From Chloroflexota bacterium (lineage in GTDB: Bacteria > Chloroflexota > Anaerolineae > Caldilineales > Caldilineaceae), in assembly GCA_003577005.1 (NCBI GenBank), contig QEUW01000021.1, forward strand, positions 1-40,614: a DNA stretch of 40,614 bases, in the 5' to 3' direction. The first letter of the stretch is position 1. Each line of letters starts with the position of its first letter. Below are positions 16,251 to 23,383 of this stretch, one piece after another. The notes under the pieces were generated by a model. It saw only the letters and a list, made by a program, of their open reading frames with translations. It was not told where the DNA came from and did not search any database. The translations under genes and the position numbers were made by a program.

Positions 16251-17522
16251 GTGACCACCAGTCTGGAACAAAACGTCAACACCCATTCGCGCCCAACCGA
16301 TCTCAAAATCACAGATCTGCGTATCTGCAACCTGGCCGGCATCCCTATGCGCGTCTCGATCATCCGCATCGACACCAACCAGGGGTTGGTCGGCTACGGC
16401 GAGGTGCGCGATGGGGCGAGCAAGACCTATGCGCTCATGCTCAAAAGCCGGCTCATCGGCGAGAACCCCTGCAATATCGACAAGATCTTCCGCAAGATCA
16501 AACAGTTTGGCTTTCATGCCCGGCAGGCGGGCGGCGTCTGTGGCGTAGAGATGGCGCTCTTTGACCTGGCCGGCAAGGCGTACGGCGTACCGGCCTACCA
16601 GTTGCTGGGCGGCAAGTTTCGCGACCAGGTGCTCTGCTATTCGGACACGCCAACCTGTCTCGACGGGAAGGAAATGGGGCAGCGGCTCAAGGGGCGCATG
16701 GAACAGGGCTTCAAGTTCTTGAAGATGGACATCGGCATTGGGCTGCTGCGCGACGTGCCGGATGCGCTCATCGCGCCGCCGGGCATGTTGGCGAGCCGCA
16801 CCATCATGCACCAGTTCACCGGCATCCAGATCACCGATAAGGGCATCGACCACATCTGCCAGTATGTGGCAGATGTGCGCTCTGTCATCGGCTACGAGGT
16901 GCCGCTGGCGGCGGACCATTTCGGTCACATCGGCCTCAAGACGTGCATCCGCCTGGGCAAGGCGCTGGATAAATACACGCTGGCCTGGTACGAAGATATG
17001 ATCCCGTGGCAGTTTGCCGACCAGTGGGCCGACCTCACCCGCGCCGTGGACACACCCACCTGCACAGGCGAGGACATCTATCTCAAAGAGGGCTTTATGC
17101 CGCTCCTGGAAAAGCACGCCGTGGACATCATCCACCCTGACCTGGCCTCGTCGGGCGGGCTGCTGGAGACCAAGAAGATCGGCGACCTGGCGCAGGAATA
17201 TGGCGTGGCAATGGCGATGCACATGGCCGGTTCGCCTATCTCAGCGCTGGCCAATGTTCACTGTGCGGCGGCGACCGAGAACTTTATGGTTCTGGAAAAC
17301 CACTCAGTCGACCACCCGCAGTGGAACGAACTCGTGACCGGGCTGCCCAACCCGCTCATTCAAGATGGTCATATCGCCGTGCCCGAAAAGCCGGGCCTGG
17401 GCTTTGACGACATCAACGACGACCTCTTCCGCCAGTGTCTCGACCCGCGCGACCCGATCCATTTCGACCAACCCACCGAACTGTGGGATAGCGAGCGGTC
17501 ACACGACCGGCTGTGGAGTTAG
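16251..17522 (+). CDS. Enolase-superfamily acid-sugar dehydratase, second copy
   Basis: 423-residue enzyme of the mandelate racemase/muconate lactonizing group, predicted to dehydrate a sugar acid. Catalytic positions: K158 (FLKMD), Mg ligands D222 (AADHFG), E248 (WYEDM) and E274 (TGEDIY), and H324 (MAMHMAG). The start is GTG at 16251 with AGGAGA 7 bases upstream. The first Lys lacks the K-x-H/K partner seen in the copy at 2734-3915 (K-M-D here), and the barrel sequence is clearly different, so the two enzymes probably act on different acids or stereochemistry. It is followed by genes for a sugar isomerase-like protein, a reductase, a transporter and a lactonase. Exact substrate unassigned. 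Confidence 0.88.
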   Translation: MTTSLEQNVNTHSRPTDLKITDLRICNLAGIPMRVSIIRIDTNQGLVGYGEVRDGASKTYALMLKSRLIGENPCNIDKIFRKIKQFGFHARQAGGVCGVEMALFDLAGKAYGVPAYQLLGGKFRDQVLCYSDTPTCLDGKEMGQRLKGRMEQGFKFLKMDIGIGLLRDVPDALIAPPGMLASRTIMHQFTGIQITDKGIDHICQYVADVRSVIGYEVPLAADHFGHIGLKTCIRLGKALDKYTLAWYEDMIPWQFADQWADLTRAVDTPTCTGEDIYLKEGFMPLLEKHAVDIIHPDLASSGGLLETKKIGDLAQEYGVAMAMHMAGSPISALANVHCAAATENFMVLENHSVDHPQWNELVTGLPNPLIQDGHIAVPEKPGLGFDDINDDLFRQCLDPRDPIHFDQPTELWDSERSHDRLWS

Positions 17523-17539
17523 CCTGAGAAGAGAAAGTA

Positions 17540-17580
17540 GAACACAGATTTTCAGCGCTTCATCTGTGAAATCTGTGTTC
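17540..17580. terminator. Hairpin after the second dehydratase gene
   Basis: GAACACAGATTT (17540-17551) pairs perfectly with AAATCTGTGTTC (17569-17580), followed by TCTTTTATT. It lies 18 bases past the stop and is a plausible intrinsic terminator. Iterated words (CAGATTTCACAGATTTCGC) continue just downstream. Confidence 0.62.
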
Positions 17581-17620
17581 TCTTTTATTGATCCGCAGAT
17601 TTCACAGATTTCGCAGATCT

Positions 17621-17702
17621 AGAAACTGTTTGAAAGGTGGTTGCCAGGCTGGTGCATCGCACTCTACGAGTGCAACGCACCAAACCTTTTCAAACAGCTT
17701 CT
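17621..17702. repeat. Nested palindrome containing GGTGC unit 3
   Basis: Outer arms AGAAACTGTTTGAAAGG (17621-17637) and CCTTTTCAAACAGCTTCT (17685-17702) differ by one mismatch and one indel. They resemble the TTTGAACAGGG arms of the block at 2331-2530. The core 17651-17681 is GGTGCATCGCAC, 7-nt loop, GTGCAACGCACC; on the minus strand its arms pair fully with G-U wobbles. Confidence 0.8.
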
Positions 17703-17742
17703 TAATCCGCGACAATCCGCCTAATCTGCCTAATCCGCGGTC
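17703..17742. repeat. Short tandem word AATCCGC/AATCTGC
   Basis: TAATCCGC, CAATCCGC, TAATCTGC and TAATCCGC follow one another in 36 bases, just before the end of the minus-strand isomerase gene. Spacing is irregular and the units are degenerate; this is not a CRISPR array. Confidence 0.6.
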
Positions 17743-17749
17743 TATTCCC

Positions 17750-18547
17750 TCATAGAAACGTAGCGAACCAGTCGCGCACGCGCACTTTGTCTGCTTCGTC
17801 GCCAAAGCCCAGGCTGAACCAGCCCTCGTAGCCCCGCCCGCGCAACTCGGCAAAGAGGTCGGCGAAGTCGATGGTGCCCTCGCCCGGCACCAGGTGAACT
17901 TCGTACTCGCCGGTATTGTCGTTCAAGCGCACCTGGCCGATGTTATCGACGCCAAAGGCATCTAAAAATCCCCGCCAGCCTTCGGGCACCAGATGGCCGT
18001 GCGCCACGTTAAACGCCCACTTGAAGTACGGCGACTGGATCGCAGCAAAGAACGCGCGCGTCTCAGCCACGTTGTGGGGCAGATAGTGGATTTCAGCGTG
18101 CTCTGGCTCTTTGTTGTGGTTTTCAAAGAAGATGGTTACGCCGGCCCGTTCCGCCCGTTCGACCAGCCGCTTCATGCGCTCAATCGCCGTCTGCTGGCGC
18201 CGGGGCAGGTCGCCAAAGTGGTAGCCGCCATGCCCGATCAGCCAGCCGCAACCGAGGCGGGTGGCTAGGTCGAGGTTGGCAAAAAGATAGGCATCCACCG
18301 CCTCGCTCAGGATCGGTGTATATTCGGCGTTATTGATGGCCGACGATGGGTGAATGCCAAGCTGGATGCCGTGGGTTGCACAGAGGTCACGCACCGTGCG
18401 CACCCGCGCCGCATCAAACGAAGCCAGGTCGTTGGGGGGCAGATCGGCCTGGAAGTCGATGTGGCGAAATCCACACTCGCCGGCCCAGCGGATCGATTCC
18501 TCGATGGGTCTGTTCTTGTCGGCGTCAAAGCCAAAACGCTCGTGCAT
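17750..18547 (-). CDS. Sugar phosphate isomerase/epimerase-like TIM barrel
   Basis: 265-residue protein of the xylose-isomerase-like/AP-endonuclease-2 fold. GFRHIDFQADLPPND, GIQLGIHPSS, GWLIGHGGYHFG and VTIFFENHN follow the usual strand order. E142 (FFENH) and H218 fit metal ligands. Two canonical ligand positions look changed: the D-x-x-H strand reads FNVAHGH (N180, H183) and the last strand reads FSLGFGD, where a Glu is common. It may therefore use a different metal arrangement or substrate. It is divergent from the aldo/keto reductase and converges on the dehydratase. AAGGGG lies upstream of the ATG. The fold is confident; the reaction is not known. Confidence 0.75.
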   Translation of the reverse strand: MHERFGFDADKNRPIEESIRWAGECGFRHIDFQADLPPNDLASFDAARVRTVRDLCATHGIQLGIHPSSAINNAEYTPILSEAVDAYLFANLDLATRLGCGWLIGHGGYHFGDLPRRQQTAIERMKRLVERAERAGVTIFFENHNKEPEHAEIHYLPHNVAETRAFFAAIQSPYFKWAFNVAHGHLVPEGWRGFLDAFGVDNIGQVRLNDNTGEYEVHLVPGEGTIDFADLFAELRGRGYEGWFSLGFGDEADKVRVRDWFATFL

Positions 18548-18648
18548 TGGTCTCTAACCCCTTACAAATTAATTTGCGTGATAGGCTGATTTCGCGCACA
18601 ATGATACCATGCATCGAAACCAGCACCAAGCACTGTGAAAGGACAATC

Positions 18649-19617
18649 ATGAACTATACGACTCTGGGTCGGACCGGCCTCAAAGTCAGCCGTCTCTGCC
18701 TGGGCACGATGAACTTTGGCCCCCACACCAGTCCAGAAGAGAGCTTTGCAATCATGGACCGCGCGCGGGAGACCGGCGTCAACTTCTTCGACACCGCCAA
18801 CCGTTATGGCCGCGACGTCCGCCTGGGTTACACCGAAGAGATCATCGGCGAATGGCTGGCCCAGGGTGGGCGGCGCGACCAGATCGTCCTCGCCACCAAG
18901 GTTTATGGGGCGATGGGCGACGGCGTCAACGAGCGCGGGCTTTCTGCCTATCATATCCGCAAGGCGTGCGAAGATAGCCTACGCCGTCTCCAGACCGACC
19001 ACATCGACCTATACCAAATGCACCACGTCGAACGCTCGACACCGTGGGATGAGATCTGGCAGGCCATGGAGCAATTGGTACGCGAGGGCAAGATCCTCTA
19101 TGTCGGCAGCAGTAATTTTGCCGCCTGGCATATCGTGCAGGCCAACGAGGCTGCTGCCCGGCGCAATTTTCTGGGATTGGTCTCCGAGCAGAGTCGCTAT
19201 AACTTGACCGTGCGCACCATCGAGTTGGAGCTTTTGCCAGCCTGTCGCGCCTACGGCGTCGGCGTGATCCCCTACAGCCCCCTGGGCGGCGGGTTGCTGG
19301 GTGGCGTGCTCGAGCAACCCCAAAGCGGCCGCCGCGCATCCGAGCAGATGCAGGCGCGGGTGGCAAAACATCGTGCGCAGATCGAGCAGTACGAAGCGCT
19401 CTGCGCCGAACTAGGCGAAGCGCCAGCCAATGTCGCGCTGGCGTGGGCGCTCCACCAGCCAGGCATCACCGCGCCGATCATCGGGCCACGCATGCTCCAA
19501 CAGTTCGAGGAGTCGTTGCGATCGGTGGAGATCAAGCTGGCGCCGGATGTTCTGGATCGGCTGGACAAAATCTGGCCGGGGCCCGGTGGCGAGGCGCCTG
19601 AAGCGTACGCCTGGTAG
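18649..19617 (+). CDS. Aldo/keto reductase
   Basis: NAD(P)H-dependent carbonyl reductase of 322 residues, (beta/alpha)8 barrel. The catalytic tetrad is present: D48 (FFDTANRYG), Y53, K84 (ATKVYG) and H125 (YQMHHV). The late cofactor-binding region (IIGPRMLQQFEESL) is typical. GAAAGGA five bases before ATG 18649 defines the start; the frame is open far upstream but that part overlaps the divergent isomerase gene. The following MFS gene begins 3 bases after its stop, so the two are co-transcribed, which suggests the reductase acts on a substrate the transporter carries. Sugar or aldonic lactone substrates are plausible. Confidence 0.92.
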   Translation: MNYTTLGRTGLKVSRLCLGTMNFGPHTSPEESFAIMDRARETGVNFFDTANRYGRDVRLGYTEEIIGEWLAQGGRRDQIVLATKVYGAMGDGVNERGLSAYHIRKACEDSLRRLQTDHIDLYQMHHVERSTPWDEIWQAMEQLVREGKILYVGSSNFAAWHIVQANEAAARRNFLGLVSEQSRYNLTVRTIELELLPACRAYGVGVIPYSPLGGGLLGGVLEQPQSGRRASEQMQARVAKHRAQIEQYEALCAELGEAPANVALAWALHQPGITAPIIGPRMLQQFEESLRSVEIKLAPDVLDRLDKIWPGPGGEAPEAYAW

Positions 19618-19620
19618 TGT

Positions 19621-20931
19621 ATGATTAACTCATCACAGGCTGATCAGCGTCCCCTTGCTGAACGTACCCATTCTTCGAAAATTGTGAACTGGTCCCCCAT
19701 CTACTACGGATGGGTGATCCTGGCGGCGGGCACCTTTGGGCTGATCATGACCAGCCCGGGCCAGACCTATGTCAATTCGATCTTTATCGATCACTTTATC
19801 CGCGACCTCGACATCAGCCGTTCACTGGTCAGCACGCTCTATCTGATCGGCACGTTGGCAGCCAGCCTGGCCTTGCCCTGGGTTGGGCGCCAGGTAGACC
19901 AGCGAGGACAGCGGTTGATAGCCGTGGCGATCAGTGCAGCCTTTGGGCTGGCGTGCCTCTATATGGGTTTCGTCCGCAATGCGCTGATGCTGCTGATCGG
20001 CTTTATCTTGTTGCGCATGTTGGGTCAGGGCAGCTTAAGCCTCGTTTCCACCAATATCATCAATCAATGGTGGGTGCGACGCCGGGGCCCGCTGTTGGGC
20101 CTCTCCGGCGTGGCCATGGCGCTACTAGGGGTGGGCGCATTTCCCAACGTGGTCAACTGGCTGATTCCGCACCTGGGTTGGCGCATGACCTATGGAGTGC
20201 TGGGTGCGGTCTTGTTGCTGGTCATGACACCGGTGGCCTGGCTCTTTTTCCGCAACCGGCCAGAGGAGTACGGGCTCTTACCCGATGGTCTCACCGCCAA
20301 AAATCGACCGGGTGATCCGGTAGCTACTGCGCCATCCGTTGCCCATACCGAAGAGAACTGGACGGTGCATGAGGCGATGCGCACGCCGGTCTTTTGGGTC
20401 TTTCTCGTGGGGCTGGCCTCTATCTCCATGCTTGGCACTGGGTTGCAGTTTCACATCGTCAGCATCTTTGCCGACAACGGACTGACACCAGCCATGGCGG
20501 CCGCTTCGTATGTACCGATTGCAGTGACCTCGGCGGCGCTCAACCTTGCCAGTGGTATCCTGGTCGATCGGGTCCGTCTGCGCGTGATGATGGCCATTGC
20601 GTTGCTGTTGCAGGCGCTCTCGCTGTGGATGGTCGCCTTTTTGGGGACGGCCGCGCTGGCCCTGGCATTTGGCGGGTTGATCGGCGCCACGAGCGGACTC
20701 ATGCGCACGGTGAGCACCGTGGCGTGGGCCAAGTATTATGGCCGCCGCCATCTGGGCAGCATCAGCGGCGTGACATCGACCGTGCTGGTGGCGGCGTCGG
20801 CGCTTGGCCCGCTGCCCATGGGCGTCGCTCGCGACTGGCTGGGCAGCTACACGACAACGCTCAACATGCTGGCGGTCATCCCGCTGGGCCTGGCCGTCGC
20901 CAGCCTCTTTGTCGACCGGCCAGCCCGTTGA
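19621..20931 (+). CDS. MFS transporter, organic-acid type
   Basis: Major facilitator with about 12 hydrophobic segments, 436 residues. The first segment (YYGWVILAAGTFGLIMTSPG) and the loop WVGRQVDQRGQRL after helix 2 (R-x7-R/K pattern of MFS) are typical; a central cytoplasmic loop (GLLPDGLTAKNRPGDPVATA) splits the halves. The YYGW start resembles monocarboxylate/oxalate-formate type carriers, so an acid sugar or small organic acid is a reasonable substrate (inference). Its ATG is 3 bases after the reductase stop. A 30-bp hairpin follows. Confidence 0.9.
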   Translation: MINSSQADQRPLAERTHSSKIVNWSPIYYGWVILAAGTFGLIMTSPGQTYVNSIFIDHFIRDLDISRSLVSTLYLIGTLAASLALPWVGRQVDQRGQRLIAVAISAAFGLACLYMGFVRNALMLLIGFILLRMLGQGSLSLVSTNIINQWWVRRRGPLLGLSGVAMALLGVGAFPNVVNWLIPHLGWRMTYGVLGAVLLLVMTPVAWLFFRNRPEEYGLLPDGLTAKNRPGDPVATAPSVAHTEENWTVHEAMRTPVFWVFLVGLASISMLGTGLQFHIVSIFADNGLTPAMAAASYVPIAVTSAALNLASGILVDRVRLRVMMAIALLLQALSLWMVAFLGTAALALAFGGLIGATSGLMRTVSTVAWAKYYGRRHLGSISGVTSTVLVAASALGPLPMGVARDWLGSYTTTLNMLAVIPLGLAVASLFVDRPAR

Positions 20932-20943
20932 CAGCTTGATTCG

Positions 20944-20973
20944 ACGATAGACGATGGACTATCGTCTATTGTC
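20944..20973. repeat. Hairpin of GATAGACGAT words
   Basis: GACGATAGACGAT (20944-20956 region) pairs with ATCGTCTATTGTC (20961-20973), giving a 13-bp stem with one wobble. The same word continues in TATCGTCCATC to 20984. It separates the MFS gene from the lactonase. Confidence 0.7.
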
Positions 20974-21013
20974 TATCGTCCATCATCCAACCGACCTATT
21001 AAAGGAGGAACCC

Positions 21014-21973
21014 ATGCAGCGACCGTGGGATGGCAGCACGATCCGCTACCCCGACCCGGCCATCGAGGTTATCGACAAGCGCTTCAAGAAGTACACCATC
21101 GGCAACGCCGCGGTGGAGCGGCTCTGCACCGGCTACCGCTGGGCTGAGGGGCCCGTCTATTTTGGCGATGGCCGCTACCTGCTCTGGAGCGACATCCCCA
21201 ACAACCGCATCATGCGGTGGGATGAAGAGACGGGAGCAGTGAGCCTCTTTCGCAAGCCCTCCAACTACAGCAACGGCAACACCCGCGACCGCCAGGGCCG
21301 GCTGGTCACCTGCGAACACCTGACGCGCCGGGTGACACGCACCGAGTACGACGGCAGCATCACCGTGCTGATGGACAACTATCAGGGGAAACGGCTCAAC
21401 GCCCCCAACGATGTGGTGGTCCACTCAGACGGCAGCGTCTGGTTTACCGACCCCGGCTACGGCATCCTCATGAACTATGAGGGCGGGAAAGCCGAGTTTG
21501 AACTGCCCCCGGCTGTCTACCGGCTCGACCCCGTAACCGGCGAGGCGACGGTGGTATCCGACGACTTTGCCAAGCCCAACGGCCTTTGCTTTTCGCCGGA
21601 CGACTCCAGACTCTACATTGTCGACACGGGGATCACCCACGACGAGAACGCCCCCTCCCACATCCGTGTCTTTGATGTGGCCGACGGCAAGCTCAAGAAC
21701 GGCAACGTCTTTATGGACATGAAACCTGGCTTTGCCGATGGCATCCGTTGCGACGTGGATGGCAACCTCTGGGCAAGTGCGGGCTGGGCCGGCCCCGGCT
21801 TCGATGGGGTGCATTGCTTTACGCCCGGCGGCGACCTGATCGGCAAGATTCACCTGCCGGAGCCCTGCGCCAACATCTGTTTTGGCGGGCCAAAGAAGAA
21901 CCGCCTCTTTATGTGCGGCAGCACCTCGATCTATGCTGTCTATCTGGAGGCACAGGGGGTGCAGTGGCCATAA
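21014..21973 (+). CDS. SMP-30/gluconolactonase-like hydrolase
   Basis: Six-bladed beta-propeller lactonase of 319 residues. Metal-site residues are at the expected places: E45 (WAEGPVY), N132 (NAPNDVV), N189 (KPNGL) and D242 (GFADGI), with the conserved VWFTDPGYG strand (D146). It would hydrolyse a sugar lactone to the aldonic acid, which the enolase-superfamily or mannonate-dehydratase-like enzymes nearby could then dehydrate. The strong AAAGGAGG at 21001-21008 fixes ATG 21014; an upstream in-frame start lies in the hairpin and is unlikely. No signal peptide, so cytoplasmic. Its TAA is the first base triplet of a large palindrome. Confidence 0.88.
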   Translation: MQRPWDGSTIRYPDPAIEVIDKRFKKYTIGNAAVERLCTGYRWAEGPVYFGDGRYLLWSDIPNNRIMRWDEETGAVSLFRKPSNYSNGNTRDRQGRLVTCEHLTRRVTRTEYDGSITVLMDNYQGKRLNAPNDVVVHSDGSVWFTDPGYGILMNYEGGKAEFELPPAVYRLDPVTGEATVVSDDFAKPNGLCFSPDDSRLYIVDTGITHDENAPSHIRVFDVADGKLKNGNVFMDMKPGFADGIRCDVDGNLWASAGWAGPGFDGVHCFTPGGDLIGKIHLPEPCANICFGGPKKNRLFMCGSTSIYAVYLEAQGVQWP

Positions 21974-22171
21974 CAGCAGGTTCACAGAGCACGCAGAGGA
22001 AACACAGAGCACGCAGAGTGCGTTAGAACTCTCCGGCTCTTCACAGTTTGACGAGATTCGCGGAGTTCGCACGTGGGCGTGCGAACTCCGCGAACTTAAT
22101 TCCCGAAAGCAACAGAGCTAACTCTCTATGCTCTCTGTGTCTTCTCTGCGCTCTCTGTGAACCTGCTGTTA
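21971..22171. repeat. 201-bp nested palindrome spanning stop codon to stop codon
   Basis: Arm 1 (21971-22018) starts at the TAA of the lactonase gene; arm 2 (22124-22171) ends at the TAA (read on the minus strand) of the dehydrogenase gene. The outer 19 bases (TAACAGCAGGTTCACAGAG) are perfect and about 40 of 48 pair in all, made of CACAGAG/GCAGAG words. Centre: a perfect 17-bp hairpin TTCGCGGAGTTCGCACG (22057-22073) with its complement at 22078-22094. It fills the whole intergenic space and may be a bidirectional terminator. Confidence 0.88.
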
Positions 22172-23224
22172 ACTCCCCTGCCGGTTGGCCTGTGAGCGGG
22201 GGGTCAGGTCGAACCAGGTCTCGTGGCCGTGGAAGAAGCGGTCGAATTCGTCGACCATTAGCTCAAAGAAGTGGGGGTAGGGGTCACCGCTGTACCAGCC
22301 GATATGCGGGCTGATAAAGACGTTGGACAATTGCAGGATCTCACTATCGGGCGGCACCGGCTCCGGGTCGAAGACATCCAGCCCAGCAAAGATGTCACCC
22401 TGTTTGAGGCGCTCGATGAGCGCGGCCGAATCGACAATCGGCCCGCGCGAGACGTTGACAAAGACACTGCCGGGACGGAGGAGCGCCAGTTCGCGCTGGC
22501 CGATCAGGCCGCGCGTCTTGGGTGTGAGCGGGGCCAGACAGACGATGACATCACACTGCGACAGTACGTTGTCGAGCGAAGTCTGCAAGAAACCAAGCGC
22601 TTCGGCCAGTTCGCGCGGCAGATAGGGGTCGTGGACCCAGATTTCGACCTCAAAAGGGCGTAACAGTTTGATCAGCCGCCGGCCCATGTGCCCGCCGCCG
22701 ATCAACCCCACTCGCTTGCCGGTGAGTAACCCGCGCGCCTTCATCACTTCGTCGCGGTTGCGCTGGGTGTTGCCGGCGATCATCGCGCGGAAGAGGCTGC
22801 CGGCGTTGCGCATGGCGACCAGGATCAGCCCTAGCGCCCACTCGGCCACCGGGTAGGAGGAACCATTGGTCGTGTCCACCGTGCGGATGTTATGCGCCCA
22901 GGCTGCCTCCAGGTCGATGCGGCTGGCAAAGCGGTCTCCTTCGAGCTCGCCGATGATCCGCAGCTGCGGCGCCCCGTCCAGCAGATCACCCGTGAGCGTG
23001 GGTGCGCCGTGGCAGATGATCAACCCGTCGATCTCTGCCAGGCGGGTGCGTAAACGAGCCGCCGTCTCCGGGTCACGATTGGTATCGTAGATGCCGCCTC
23101 CTTCACAGGGGAACCAATCCCAGTCGGCGAATTGTTCCAGCCGGGCGATTTGGGCGGGGGGCAGATAAGTGTTGCGGACATTTTGGTTGCACGCCAGTAA
23201 GATCTGGGGTCGCGGCGCACTCAT
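22169..23224 (-). CDS. D-isomer-specific 2-hydroxyacid dehydrogenase
   Basis: NAD-dependent dehydrogenase of 351 residues that interconverts a D-2-hydroxy acid and the 2-keto acid. The cofactor loop is GLIGGGHMG (GGGHMG, 176-181), followed by Asp199 (VHDP), which favours NAD. Catalytic R260 (VSRGP), E288 (DPEP) and H307 (SPHIGW) are all present. GGAGG precedes ATG 23224 by about 11 bases. It converges on the lactonase gene. Substrate unknown; sugar-acid or glyoxylate-type acids fit the context. The N-terminal part (EGGGIYDTNRDPETAARL) is unusual for the family but does not disturb the motifs. Confidence 0.9.
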   Translation of the reverse strand: MSAPRPQILLACNQNVRNTYLPPAQIARLEQFADWDWFPCEGGGIYDTNRDPETAARLRTRLAEIDGLIICHGAPTLTGDLLDGAPQLRIIGELEGDRFASRIDLEAAWAHNIRTVDTTNGSSYPVAEWALGLILVAMRNAGSLFRAMIAGNTQRNRDEVMKARGLLTGKRVGLIGGGHMGRRLIKLLRPFEVEIWVHDPYLPRELAEALGFLQTSLDNVLSQCDVIVCLAPLTPKTRGLIGQRELALLRPGSVFVNVSRGPIVDSAALIERLKQGDIFAGLDVFDPEPVPPDSEILQLSNVFISPHIGWYSGDPYPHFFELMVDEFDRFFHGHETWFDLTPRSQANRQGS

Positions 23225-23286
23225 ACGGTATTGACCTCCGGCAGAGAGTGGAAGACGTTCCCAAGAAACAGGAGTACTATTACAGA

Positions 23287-23342
23287 ATGCTCGGCAAACC
23301 AGAGGGGCTTCCCTTGTGAGTAACCCACGGTTTGCCGAGCAT
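23287..23342 (-). terminator. Hairpin downstream of the DUF2325-like gene
   Basis: ATGCTCGGCAAACC (23287-23300) is perfectly reverse-complemented at 23329-23342, between the stop of the DUF2325-like gene and the dehydrogenase start. The minus strand shows no T-tract, so it may be a processing or termination hairpin. Confidence 0.6.
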
Positions 23343-23383
23343 CCAACAGATCATGCCCTCGGCTGGAATTAGCCGGGCGGCCA

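Noticed and set aside
16122..17222. Minus-strand open frame of 366 codons
   Set aside because: Antisense to the second enolase-superfamily gene, whose motifs are complete; no ribosome site.
17590..17745. CRISPR-like short repeats
   Set aside because: Units are degenerate, irregularly spaced and lack uniform spacers; no cas gene is present.
21971..22171. Insertion sequence
   Set aside because: There is no transposase and no target-site duplication, and the arms are imperfect; it is treated as a palindromic element.
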